The notes under the pieces are model-generated. The model saw only the letters and a list, made by a program, of their open reading frames with translations, was not told where the DNA came from and searched no databases. A DNA stretch of 64,000 nucleotides from Candidatus Poribacteria bacterium (GTDB lineage: Bacteria > Poribacteria > WGA-4E > WGA-3G). The stretch covers positions 62,001-126,000 of the forward strand of contig JAJDTM010000028.1 of assembly GCA_022827185.1 (NCBI GenBank), given 5' to 3'. Below are positions 9,041-16,768 of this stretch, piece by piece (position 1 is the first letter of the stretch; each line of letters opens with the position of its first letter). The position numbers and the translations under genes were made by a program.

Positions 9041-10444
9041 ATGGAACAAAAACCAAATGTCATTTTTGTCTTAACGGATGATCAGGGACCGTGGGCTGCG
9101 GGGTGTTGCGGTAACGATGAGGTGCGGACCCCTTATCTCGATCAGTTAGCATCAGAAGGTACCCGCTTCCCAAATTTCTTCTGTACAAGCCCCGTTTGCT
9201 CGCCTGCACGCGCGAGTCTGATGACGGGACGCATTCCGTCAGCACACGGCGTACATGATTGGATCCGCGACGGGAATATGCCGCCAGATCCCGCCCGATA
9301 CCTTGAAGGTCTGACGTGTTATACCGATGTCTTAGCTGACAATAATTACACTGTCGGGATCAGTGGTAAGTGGCATCTCGGTGATAGCTTGACCCCCCAA
9401 CACGGGTTCAGCCATTGGTTCACCCTACTCACCGGTGGCAGTAAGTACAACGATGCGGATATGATTCGGGATGGACAGGTAGAGATGCAACCCGGCTACC
9501 TTACCGACGTAATTACTGATGATGCGTTGAACTTTATCTCAGCAAATAAAGACGGACCTTTCTATCTCAGTGTCAACTATAACGCACCGCATACGCCTTT
9601 CACTGGACATCCGCAAGATATTGTTGACTCTTATGACGATTGTCCATTCAAGACCTGTCCACAAGAGGCGTTGCATCCGTGGGCTGTGCAGGGTGCAGCG
9701 GCTCACATGGGGAACCGCGAATCGTTGAAAGGCTATTTCGCAGCGATAACAGCACTTGATTTGAATGTCGGGCGGATACTCGACCGGCTTTCGGAATTAG
9801 GTATCCGCGAGAATACGCTGGTTGTTTTCAGCAGTGATAACGGGTATTCGTGTGGACACCACGGATTTTGGCATAAAGGCAACGGTACGTTCCCGCTGAA
9901 TATGTATGAAAATTCGGTTAAGGTTCCGTTCATTGTCAGCCATCCGGGTAGCATTCCAGAGGGACGTGTCAGCGAGGCGATGGTGAGTCAGTACGATTTC
10001 ATGCCGACACTCCTTGACTATCTCGGTTTACCGGATCCGAACGACGATATGTCGCCCGGCAGAAGTTTTGTCCCGGCACTTTCTGGAGAGACGAACGATG
10101 CGAAAGAGGAGATCGTCATTTACGATGAATACGGTCCCGTGCGTATGATTCGGACACAGGAATGGAAATATGTCCATCGGTATCCTTACGGACCGCACGA
10201 ATTATACGACCTGGTAAACGATCCGGGTGAACGGAAAAATCTGATAGACGATAAGTCTCAGCACGCGCGTATCGGTGACATGCGCCAACAGATGGGGGCA
10301 TGGTTTGAACGGTACGTCCTACCGGAATTAGATGGTGCGAGATGCTCGGTTACGGGTGGTGGACAAGCGGCAAAAATCGAGGAAGGACAATGCGGTGAGG
10401 GAGCGTTCCATCCGCGGTATGCTGCACCTCGCCGGAATGTGTAA
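9041..10444 (+). CDS. Sulfatase (formylglycine-dependent, type I)
   Basis: Hydrolyses sulfate esters, probably from sulfated polysaccharides. The start is placed at ATG 9041 because CGGAGG at 9029-9034 sits 6 bases upstream; the ATG at 9023 would put the ribosome site inside the gene. This gives 467 residues. Metal ligands DD are at residues 13-14. The modification motif CSPAR is at residues 53-57, with Cys53 the residue converted to formylglycine. GKWHLG and SSDNGYSCGHHG supply further active-site residues. No signal peptide is seen, so it may be cytosolic. The sulfatase-modifying enzyme is not in this window. Confidence 0.93.
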   Translation: MEQKPNVIFVLTDDQGPWAAGCCGNDEVRTPYLDQLASEGTRFPNFFCTSPVCSPARASLMTGRIPSAHGVHDWIRDGNMPPDPARYLEGLTCYTDVLADNNYTVGISGKWHLGDSLTPQHGFSHWFTLLTGGSKYNDADMIRDGQVEMQPGYLTDVITDDALNFISANKDGPFYLSVNYNAPHTPFTGHPQDIVDSYDDCPFKTCPQEALHPWAVQGAAAHMGNRESLKGYFAAITALDLNVGRILDRLSELGIRENTLVVFSSDNGYSCGHHGFWHKGNGTFPLNMYENSVKVPFIVSHPGSIPEGRVSEAMVSQYDFMPTLLDYLGLPDPNDDMSPGRSFVPALSGETNDAKEEIVIYDEYGPVRMIRTQEWKYVHRYPYGPHELYDLVNDPGERKNLIDDKSQHARIGDMRQQMGAWFERYVLPELDGARCSVTGGGQAAKIEEGQCGEGAFHPRYAAPRRNV

Positions 10445-10489
10445 CAGCATTTGCTAAAGGTATAGAAACTGAATGTTAGGGAGGAAATC

Positions 10490-11095
10490 ATGACAGCTAT
10501 TGCCGTGCAAACCCAACTCACACCTGAGGAATACCTCGCGTGGGAGCGCAAAGCCCCCTTCAAAAATGAATATCTCAGCGGACAGATACTCGCGATGTCC
10601 GGGGCAAGCCTCGCGCATAATCTCATCACAGGAAATATATTCAATGGACTTTACAACCAACTGTTGAATCGAGAATGTATCACCTTTAGCGGCGAAATGC
10701 GCGTGAAGGCGAGACCAATAACATCTTACTTCTATCCGGATGTCGCTGTCGTCTGTGATGAACCCCGTTTTGAAGATGATATGTTTGACACGCTTCTTAA
10801 CCCAACGGTTGTCGTAGAGGTGCTTTCCCCATCAACTGCAGCTTATGACAAAGGAGAGAAATTCGAGATCTATAAGCAGATCACGTCCTTGCAAGAATAC
10901 ATTCTTGTTTCACAAGCGCAGGTAAACGTTGAACGCCATTTTCGCTTAGGAACGCAGTGGAGAGCGATCGAATTTCACGAACTTGTTGATACACTGCCGC
11001 TGGATTCAATTGGCTGTGAACTGCCTTTGGCGCACATCTATAGACGCGTCAAATTTACAGATGCCTCCCGCTCCTACCGCAGCGACACTTTGTAA
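10490..11095 (+). CDS. Uma2 family endonuclease (DUF820)
   Basis: Protein of 201 residues of the Uma2 family, with a PD-(D/E)XK restriction-like fold. The start follows GGGAGGAA at 10480-10487. TPEEYLAWE, the FYPDVAVV strand with Asp84 and VVVEVLSPST with Glu110, followed by YDKGEKFEIYK, give the family core and its catalytic acid and lysine residues. Members are abundant in cyanobacteria and in uncultured phyla, often in many copies. Their biological role is unknown and may relate to mobile elements. It has no evident partner here. Confidence 0.9.
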   Translation: MTAIAVQTQLTPEEYLAWERKAPFKNEYLSGQILAMSGASLAHNLITGNIFNGLYNQLLNRECITFSGEMRVKARPITSYFYPDVAVVCDEPRFEDDMFDTLLNPTVVVEVLSPSTAAYDKGEKFEIYKQITSLQEYILVSQAQVNVERHFRLGTQWRAIEFHELVDTLPLDSIGCELPLAHIYRRVKFTDASRSYRSDTL

Positions 11096-11142
11096 ACGCG
11101 CAAGCGTTCAAGGCGACTCGTCTTGATAAAGAAAGGAACGAA

Positions 11143-11988
11143 ATGGCGAGAGCATTTGCCCCCGGCAACATTTCCTGTGTTTTCAAGGTTATTCCGCACG
11201 CCGATCCGGCGCGTATGCACTCGCTCGGTATGGGTTTCACGGTTACAGAAGGTGTAGAGGTCACTGTTTCCGAGCATCATGAGACGGAGGTGCTATTTAA
11301 TGGAGAACGCATCAATTTTCCGACGGTACGTGCTGTTGTCAATAGGCTTACTGAAAATAGTAATATTGTAGGTATAAAGATAGACATCACCTCTCCGTTG
11401 CCGCTCGGTTGTGGTTTTGGACTTAGCGGTGCCGCAGCACTTGCCACTGCATACGCGCTGAATGAATTGCTATCTCTGGGCAAAGATACTGAGGCACTCG
11501 CGATGACGGCGCACATCGCAGAAGTTGAGAACAGGACGGGGTTAGGGGATGTCTGTTCGCAATATCACGGCGGTTGTCTTGTCAAGTTGAAGGAAGGGTC
11601 TCCTTTAGTTGCAGATAGGTTACCGATTGCGGAGCAGCCGATCTATTATCGCTACTTTGGACCGATTCAGACGAGCGAGGTGCTCGGAAATAGAGAACAG
11701 ACAACTCGTATCAATCGCGCAGCGGATGTTGCATTGAATACGTTGCAAACGCTTACGGATGCCAAACCGAGTCATGAACTCTTTAATGCGTGTTTTGCGG
11801 TCTCAAAACAGTTTTCTGTGGAGAGCGGCTTACTTAGCGATGCGCGGGTAATTGATACAATCGCAGGTATCGAGGCAGCAGGTGGTGTGGCATCAATGAT
11901 TATGTTAGGGAACGGTGTCTTTAGCACACACCGTTTTGAGGACGCGGTAGAGACGAGACTTGTTCATAATCCTGCACGTCTTAAGTAG
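11143..11988 (+). CDS. GHMP kinase related to archaeal pantoate kinase (COG1829)
   Basis: Likely ATP-dependent small-molecule kinase, 281 residues. The N-terminus MARAFAPGNISCVFKV and the following HADPARMHSLGMG resemble archaeal pantoate kinase, which phosphorylates pantoate in archaeal CoA synthesis. The GHMP glycine-rich loop reads PLPLGCGFGLSGAAAL at residues 85-100. The start follows AAAGGAA at 11130-11136. Neighbours (Uma2, a membrane protein, a PfkB kinase) give no pathway hint. A bacterial protein of this type could act on pantoate or on another hydroxy acid. Confidence 0.75.
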   Translation: MARAFAPGNISCVFKVIPHADPARMHSLGMGFTVTEGVEVTVSEHHETEVLFNGERINFPTVRAVVNRLTENSNIVGIKIDITSPLPLGCGFGLSGAAALATAYALNELLSLGKDTEALAMTAHIAEVENRTGLGDVCSQYHGGCLVKLKEGSPLVADRLPIAEQPIYYRYFGPIQTSEVLGNREQTTRINRAADVALNTLQTLTDAKPSHELFNACFAVSKQFSVESGLLSDARVIDTIAGIEAAGGVASMIMLGNGVFSTHRFEDAVETRLVHNPARLK

Positions 11989-12184
11989 TTGTCAGTTATC
12001 GGTTTTCAGTTTTCAGTTAAGAGGGTTTGGGTAACAATTCATCTTTTTCTGAAGACTTCCAATTAATTGGGTGTGGCTCCCAGAGACCTTCGACTAAGAA
12101 TTGACAATAGAACTTACGCAAATTGAGGAAATATAGGACATTTTAACCCCCTAAATCCCCTTATCAGGGGGACTTTAAGGCGGA
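11989..12184. repeat. CAGTTA-type degenerate repeat followed by MITE-like element
   Basis: From 11989 the sequence repeats GTCAGTTATCGG- and TTTTCAGTT-like units, a degenerate intergenic pattern seen in different variants at 19343, 22058, 23316, 25990 and 30410. The MITE-like element copy 2 begins at 12109. No gene is seen. Confidence 0.55.
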
Positions 12185-12197
12185 ATGGTAAGTCTTA
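12109..12197 (+). repeat. MITE-like element, copy 2, overlapping a gene start
   Basis: The left end is AGAACTTACGCA and the right end GGTAAGTCTTA, with the core ACCCCCTAAAT and the hairpin CCCCTTATCAGGGG in between. The right end overlaps the start of the downstream membrane protein: its AAGGCGG and ATG at 12185 are element sequence. Confidence 0.75.
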
Positions 12198-14170
12198 GAC
12201 AACTCAAAATGGGTAGATACGTAGGTGATAATCTTGTGAACCCTTTAATCTTAATACTTCTGATTCCTTCTACAGTGTCTATTGCTTTTGGTGCAGTTGA
12301 GATTGAGCCGACGTTTGGGTTTAATGGGGGTTACAAGACGGGCACGTGGGCACCGTTGCGTATTGACATCCGAAGTCAGGAACAACTGACAACGCTTGTT
12401 GGAGAATTGACAGTCGAGGTACGAAGTTTTTCTTCAGACACACCCATTGAACGGTATGCCTCCGAGGTGCATCTCAGCCCTATTGAGACGCCACCGAAAG
12501 ATTTCTATGTCTACTGTCCGAAAAATGCGACCCAACTCATCGTTGCGTTTGTGCCGAGAACATCTTCAGGGAACGTAGCGTTGCGTAGCACGCCAGCGAG
12601 CGTGATACAAGAGGTGCCATTACCAACGCCTTTCTCCCGTAAAGATTACTTTGTGCTGGTGTTGACACGGAGCGGTGATAAAAAACTCAAACGATTTATT
12701 GACAAAAAACCGTTAGCGGCTTCCAATGCGGCACAGGTACATGTCGAATATCTTCCGCACTCGAACCGACTCCCACGCGACTGGATCGGTTACAGTGCAG
12801 TCGATGTTTTGGTGATTCGCGAGACGGTCCTGACAAAAAGAAGTATCTCTAAAGCACAACAGACTGCCCTCCTTGATTGGATCCAGCGAGGTGGCACGCT
12901 TATTATGTCTGGCGGTAGCAGCTTTAGCACGCTACGAGGTAGTTTTGTAGAGCCTCTCCTTCCGGTCGAATTGAAAGGGTTAAAGAAAATAGATACACTC
13001 CCAGAAGCCTTGCACGAACAATTCGGTTTTCAGTCTTCGGGTAGTAACGGAAATTTATTTGAATGCATTGCGTTCGTGCCGCGAGCCGGATGTGAAATTT
13101 TGATTGGTACAGAAGAACACATTTACGTTGCAAAACGGAAATTTGGAGATGGACAGATCCTTTGCTTTGCGTTTGATTACAATGCGCTGCCCTTTGGCGA
13201 AATCGGAAAAAATATAGAGAAGTCAGAACAAAAAGTGGGTGAAATATTCTGGCGCGAATTCTTGGACAGATACGGGAAATCTCCGCGGCATCTGGCAGAT
13301 CAGTATGCGCTTGCTCTCCAACATGAGGAGGAGATTCACAAACAATCTTTACTAAAAATGCCGACGCAAGTGCCGCTCATTAAACTGCTCTCTATAGTTC
13401 TACCGGTATATCTGTTGAGCTTTGGCGGTTTTTTGTTCTATTTTGGGAGGTCGAAGCGAAAGTCACACACTTACTGGATAGGCGGATGCCTCTTTGTTCT
13501 GGTTTCGGTAAGCGTGATTGCAATAACGCGAAATGTTTTGCCGAACAGCGTCACAGCAGACCGATTGTCAATTTTGTCAGTCTACTCTGAACGGGGTCGC
13601 GCACACTTGCAGAGTTATGTTTCCCTGAGAACTACGGCACGCGCCGAAATGTCTATTGGCTTTACAAAAGGCACCTTCATCCGCCGACAGGAAACCGAGG
13701 ACTCAGAGACCGAATTCCGTGAAAAAATTGGAACATTGGTTCAAGATTCACGTACACAATTACAAGATCTGTTCGTGGAGCCGTGGCATCCTACGACTTA
13801 TGTAAAAGAGACATTTTTGGATACCCAACAACTTCCGCGTATGCTTGAAAACGCGTGGTATGTTGTCGGTAAAGAGATGACTTACTTAGGAGATATCGCA
13901 CTTGATGCCGAACCTGAACCCTCAAAAAAATCGCTTCGGCTACAAGTAACACCCGAAATGCCTCCGGATGAAGAGCTGAGCGGCACGCGGGAGAAGTTTG
14001 CGCAAATCTTAGGGCGGGAACAGGTGTTACGATATTTGGCGGCAGAGATAGATACAAATTCATTGCCTTACTTGATCGGATGGACTTCTCACGGCTTGAC
14101 CGATACAGCAGTAGACGGCAATGTTAACACAAACGATGAAACTTTGGTGATTTTTCAACCAAAGAGGTGA
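12185..14170 (+). CDS. Large secreted/membrane protein with a GATase-like domain, function unknown
   Basis: Protein of 661 residues. An N-terminal hydrophobic segment near residues 18-36 acts as a signal or anchor. An extracytoplasmic beta-rich region follows (FGFNGGYKTGTWAPLRIDI), then a part resembling class I glutamine amidotransferase-like domains of DUF4350-type proteins (LLDWIQRGGTLIMSGG). Two membrane helices lie near residues 400-420 and 432-450, and then a second soluble domain. Such proteins often sit with ABC-2 transporters; a lone ABC ATPase lies two genes downstream. The annotated ATG sits inside a repeat element. The ATG at 12209 is an alternative start that keeps the signal segment. 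I do not recognise a precise family. Confidence 0.7.
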   Translation: MVSLRQLKMGRYVGDNLVNPLILILLIPSTVSIAFGAVEIEPTFGFNGGYKTGTWAPLRIDIRSQEQLTTLVGELTVEVRSFSSDTPIERYASEVHLSPIETPPKDFYVYCPKNATQLIVAFVPRTSSGNVALRSTPASVIQEVPLPTPFSRKDYFVLVLTRSGDKKLKRFIDKKPLAASNAAQVHVEYLPHSNRLPRDWIGYSAVDVLVIRETVLTKRSISKAQQTALLDWIQRGGTLIMSGGSSFSTLRGSFVEPLLPVELKGLKKIDTLPEALHEQFGFQSSGSNGNLFECIAFVPRAGCEILIGTEEHIYVAKRKFGDGQILCFAFDYNALPFGEIGKNIEKSEQKVGEIFWREFLDRYGKSPRHLADQYALALQHEEEIHKQSLLKMPTQVPLIKLLSIVLPVYLLSFGGFLFYFGRSKRKSHTYWIGGCLFVLVSVSVIAITRNVLPNSVTADRLSILSVYSERGRAHLQSYVSLRTTARAEMSIGFTKGTFIRRQETEDSETEFREKIGTLVQDSRTQLQDLFVEPWHPTTYVKETFLDTQQLPRMLENAWYVVGKEMTYLGDIALDAEPEPSKKSLRLQVTPEMPPDEELSGTREKFAQILGREQVLRYLAAEIDTNSLPYLIGWTSHGLTDTAVDGNVNTNDETLVIFQPKR

Positions 14171-14173
14171 ACC

Positions 14174-15121
14174 ATGGATGTGCTATCGCTCGGTATTTAT
14201 GTTGTTGATGTGCTTGGACGACCGATAGATCAGTTTCCTGAAAAGGGAAAATTAGCACTCTTTGATGAACTCGAAATCCATACTGGCGGTTGTGCGAACA
14301 ACACGGCTCTTGCGCTGGCGCGCCTGGGGGTCTCTGCTGGTGCGATGGGTAAGATTGGCACCGACGCTTTTGGCGATCTGATCCTGCAAACGCTCGCAGA
14401 CAATAACGTTAACACAGCGGGTATGCAACAGGATGCCGACGTTAGTACTTCATTTACGTTTGTGGCGATCGCCTCCGATGGGGAACGGACCTTTTATCAC
14501 TACATCGGCGCGAACGGTGAACTCCGTGAGGCAGACATTAATTGGGAACTCATTAAAACTGCCAAGATTTTACACATCGCTGGTGCGCTCGTCATGCCGA
14601 GTTTCGACGGTGTCCCGATGGCGAACGTCCTTCGCGAGGCAAAAGCGTTGGGGATAACAACCTCACTCGATACAGCATACGATGCCACAGGAAAGTGGTT
14701 GGAGACATTAGAACCGTGTTTGCATCATGTAGACATTTTCATGCCAAGCATTGTTGAAGCGCAACATCTCACGTGTAAATCTGAGTGTCGTGAAATCGTC
14801 CAATTTTTGCGTGGCAACTACAATATCGAGACGATCGCCATTAAAATGGGTGAAAATGGCAGCTACGTCTCTACACCAGAAACAGAACTCTCCGTGCCTG
14901 CATACTCTGTCAATGTTGTTGATGCAACAGGTGCAGGTGATGCTTATGTTGCTGGCTTTCTCGCGGGAACAATTATGGGTTGGGATTTGCAAGCGACTGC
15001 GGAATTGGCATCCGCGACCGGGGCAGCATGCGTCACCGCTATCGGTACAACTGCCGGTATCCAAAATCTTGAAGAGACCTTGAAGATTAGCCGTCAGCCA
15101 TCGGCAGTCAGCCGTCAGTAG
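14174..15121 (+). CDS. PfkB family carbohydrate kinase
   Basis: Ribokinase-like sugar or nucleoside kinase, 315 residues, cytosolic. GGCANNTALALARLG near residue 37 is the first PfkB signature. DATGAGDAYVAGFLAG near residue 253 is the second, with the catalytic aspartate in GAGD. The start lies 3 bases after the stop of the membrane protein gene, so the two are probably co-translated. The last residues (SRQPSAVSRQ) are encoded by a GTCAGCC-type intergenic repeat, so the natural end was probably near the preceding EETLKI and the repeat extended the frame. The substrate is not clear from sequence. Confidence 0.88.
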   Translation: MDVLSLGIYVVDVLGRPIDQFPEKGKLALFDELEIHTGGCANNTALALARLGVSAGAMGKIGTDAFGDLILQTLADNNVNTAGMQQDADVSTSFTFVAIASDGERTFYHYIGANGELREADINWELIKTAKILHIAGALVMPSFDGVPMANVLREAKALGITTSLDTAYDATGKWLETLEPCLHHVDIFMPSIVEAQHLTCKSECREIVQFLRGNYNIETIAIKMGENGSYVSTPETELSVPAYSVNVVDATGAGDAYVAGFLAGTIMGWDLQATAELASATGAACVTAIGTTAGIQNLEETLKISRQPSAVSRQ

Positions 15122-15147
15122 ATGCTGGTGACAATTGTAACATTCTT

Positions 15148-15291
15148 AGGACTTACGCACATTGCGTAAATATGGGACATTTTTATGCAAATAACCCCCT
15201 AAATCCCCCCTTATCAGGGGACTTTAAAGTGTTTTTAACCCCCTAAATCCCCCTTATCAGGGGGACTTTAAGAGGAGATGTGTAAGCCTTA
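15148..15291 (+). repeat. MITE-like element, copy 3 with doubled hairpin
   Basis: The left end is AGGACTTACGCA and the right end TGTGTAAGCCTT. The central unit (AACCCCCTAAATCCCC...CTTTAA) is present twice in tandem, at about 15195-15227 and 15236-15272, unlike the single unit in other copies. Confidence 0.75.
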
Positions 15292-15349
15292 ATTTTTTAA
15301 TGGCAAAATATTTCTTTACTGATAGCCGATAACCGAAAACTATAAAAAT

Positions 15350-16312
15350 ATGAATAATACAGCAATTGTTCAAACAGAAAATTTATCCAAATGGTATGGT
15401 GAAGTCATGGGGGTGAACAATGTAACGCTCATGATTCACCCCGGCATAACCGGTTTATTGGGTCCGAATGGTGCAGGCAAAACCAGTTTAATCAAACTTA
15501 TGACCGGGCAGCTCAAACCCAATCAAGGTGAGGTGAAGGTTCTGAACCAACCGGTATGGAATAATCCGCTACTGACGCGGCGGGTAGGCTACTGCCCCGA
15601 TATAGAATTGGCATATCAATTCATGAGTGGTCATGAGTTTGTTACTTTTTTCGCGACGTTAAGTGGATACGACACATCAGAGGTGGAATCCCGGAGTCTA
15701 CAGGTACTGGAAGTGGTTGACATGCTACCGGCGAAGGACCGACCTATCGGTTCCTATAGCAAAGGGATGCGGCAGCGGATTAAACTCGCGCAGGCGTTGG
15801 TACACGAACCGGAACTCTTATTTCTTGATGAACCCCTCACAGGTTTAGACCCGAATGGGAGACGGCACGTCCTTGCGCTGTTGAAAGACCTTGCCGATAA
15901 AGGCATTAGCATCGTTGTTTCAAGTCATATTCTCTATGAGATTGAAGCGTTAACAGAGACGATTTTGCTTATTCATCAAGGCCGTATTCTTGCAGAAGGC
16001 ACCATCTCCGATATTCGTGAACTCATTGACGAACATCCACATAAGGTTTATTTAAGCACAGATGAACCGCGCCGTTTGGCGCAAGTCTGTCTCCCTTTTT
16101 CGGACATCCTGAGCGTAACTTTTGTCAATGGTGCTGATACCACACAAGAAGTATCGGTAAACGCAGCAGGTGACATTATTATTGAAACCGCCAAGCCTGA
16201 TGCTTTCTATGCGCGACTTCCTGAACTCCTCATCGAAAACGAATTGAACGTTTCCCAACTCTACTCTCCTGACGACAATCTCTCCTCTGTGTTTAAATAT
16301 CTTGTCGGGTAG
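15350..16312 (+). CDS. ABC transporter ATP-binding protein (ABC-2 export type)
   Basis: Cytoplasmic ATPase, 320 residues. Walker A GPNGAGKT is at residues 38-45, the signature YSKGMRQRIKLA near 140, Walker B LLFLDEPLTGLD after it, and the switch histidine in VSSHILYE. The C-terminal extension of about 90 residues is typical of exporter ATPases such as CcmA/NatA. No permease gene adjoins it. Two ABC-2-like permeases are encoded far away at 56928 and 58572, but nothing shows that they pair. The ATG lies after a repeat region with no clear ribosome site. Confidence 0.9.
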   Translation: MNNTAIVQTENLSKWYGEVMGVNNVTLMIHPGITGLLGPNGAGKTSLIKLMTGQLKPNQGEVKVLNQPVWNNPLLTRRVGYCPDIELAYQFMSGHEFVTFFATLSGYDTSEVESRSLQVLEVVDMLPAKDRPIGSYSKGMRQRIKLAQALVHEPELLFLDEPLTGLDPNGRRHVLALLKDLADKGISIVVSSHILYEIEALTETILLIHQGRILAEGTISDIRELIDEHPHKVYLSTDEPRRLAQVCLPFSDILSVTFVNGADTTQEVSVNAAGDIIIETAKPDAFYARLPELLIENELNVSQLYSPDDNLSSVFKYLVG

Positions 16313-16475
16313 CACATCCGTGTTCAAGGCAGCAGTTTCTAACCGGAAATAGAAACTGCCCAATTCTCTGCGGATGCCCTATATTGTACAACACGAAAAA
16401 AGAGCTGCACATTTTCGTGCAGATTAGTCCTTTTATAGTAAAACCTAATTATACACCCGTCCTTGCACAAGGTGG

Positions 16476-16502
16476 CTCGTAGGGGCGAGGTCCCCTCGCC
16501 CG
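16476..16502. repeat. Short palindromic repeat (GGGCGAGG type), inverted copy
   Basis: CTCGTAGGGGCGAGG followed by CCCCTCGCCC is the inverse of the unit at 3691-3716. Confidence 0.65.
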
Positions 16503-16700
16503 TTGGAACAAAAGTGTGCAAATATTTTCGGAATCTACTATAAGGTCGAGAAGTCTGATACAGTTAAGCGTGTCGGTGTAAGCCGATAAACGCTTAAAGT
16601 GTTCAATTTATGGACGATTCTGGGGATTCTTTAGCATGATAGCAGTCCATTGCTGGCGTAGAGGGCAAAGTAGCGCGATACTGTAAGCCTTTACGCACAA

Positions 16701-16716
16701 TTGGCACGATATTTGC
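16701..16716 (+). promoter_or_regulatory. Sigma-54 promoter (-24/-12)
   Basis: TTGGCACGATATTTGC matches the RpoN consensus TGGCACG-N4-TTGC with no mismatch. It lies 53 bases before the ATG of the WD40-dockerin gene at 16769. Its position and strand fit that gene. Confidence 0.75.
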
Positions 16717-16768
16717 TTTATGTTAAGCAAGGACTTACTGTTGGAAAATGAGACAGGAGGGCAAACCG

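Larger units (their letters stand above)
16313..16768. other. Long leader region with hairpins and a sigma-54 promoter
   Basis: No gene is seen. GCAGTTTCT and AGAAACTGC (16332-16359) form a 9-bp stem downstream of the ABC ATPase. CTGCAC and GTGCAG form another at about 16409-16426. The GGGCGAGG palindrome is at 16476-16502. The sigma-54 site at 16702 is described separately. Confidence 0.5.

Noticed and set aside
16332..16430. Hairpins after the ABC ATPase as rho-independent terminators
   Set aside because: The stems are clear but neither is followed by a run of T, so termination is not supported.
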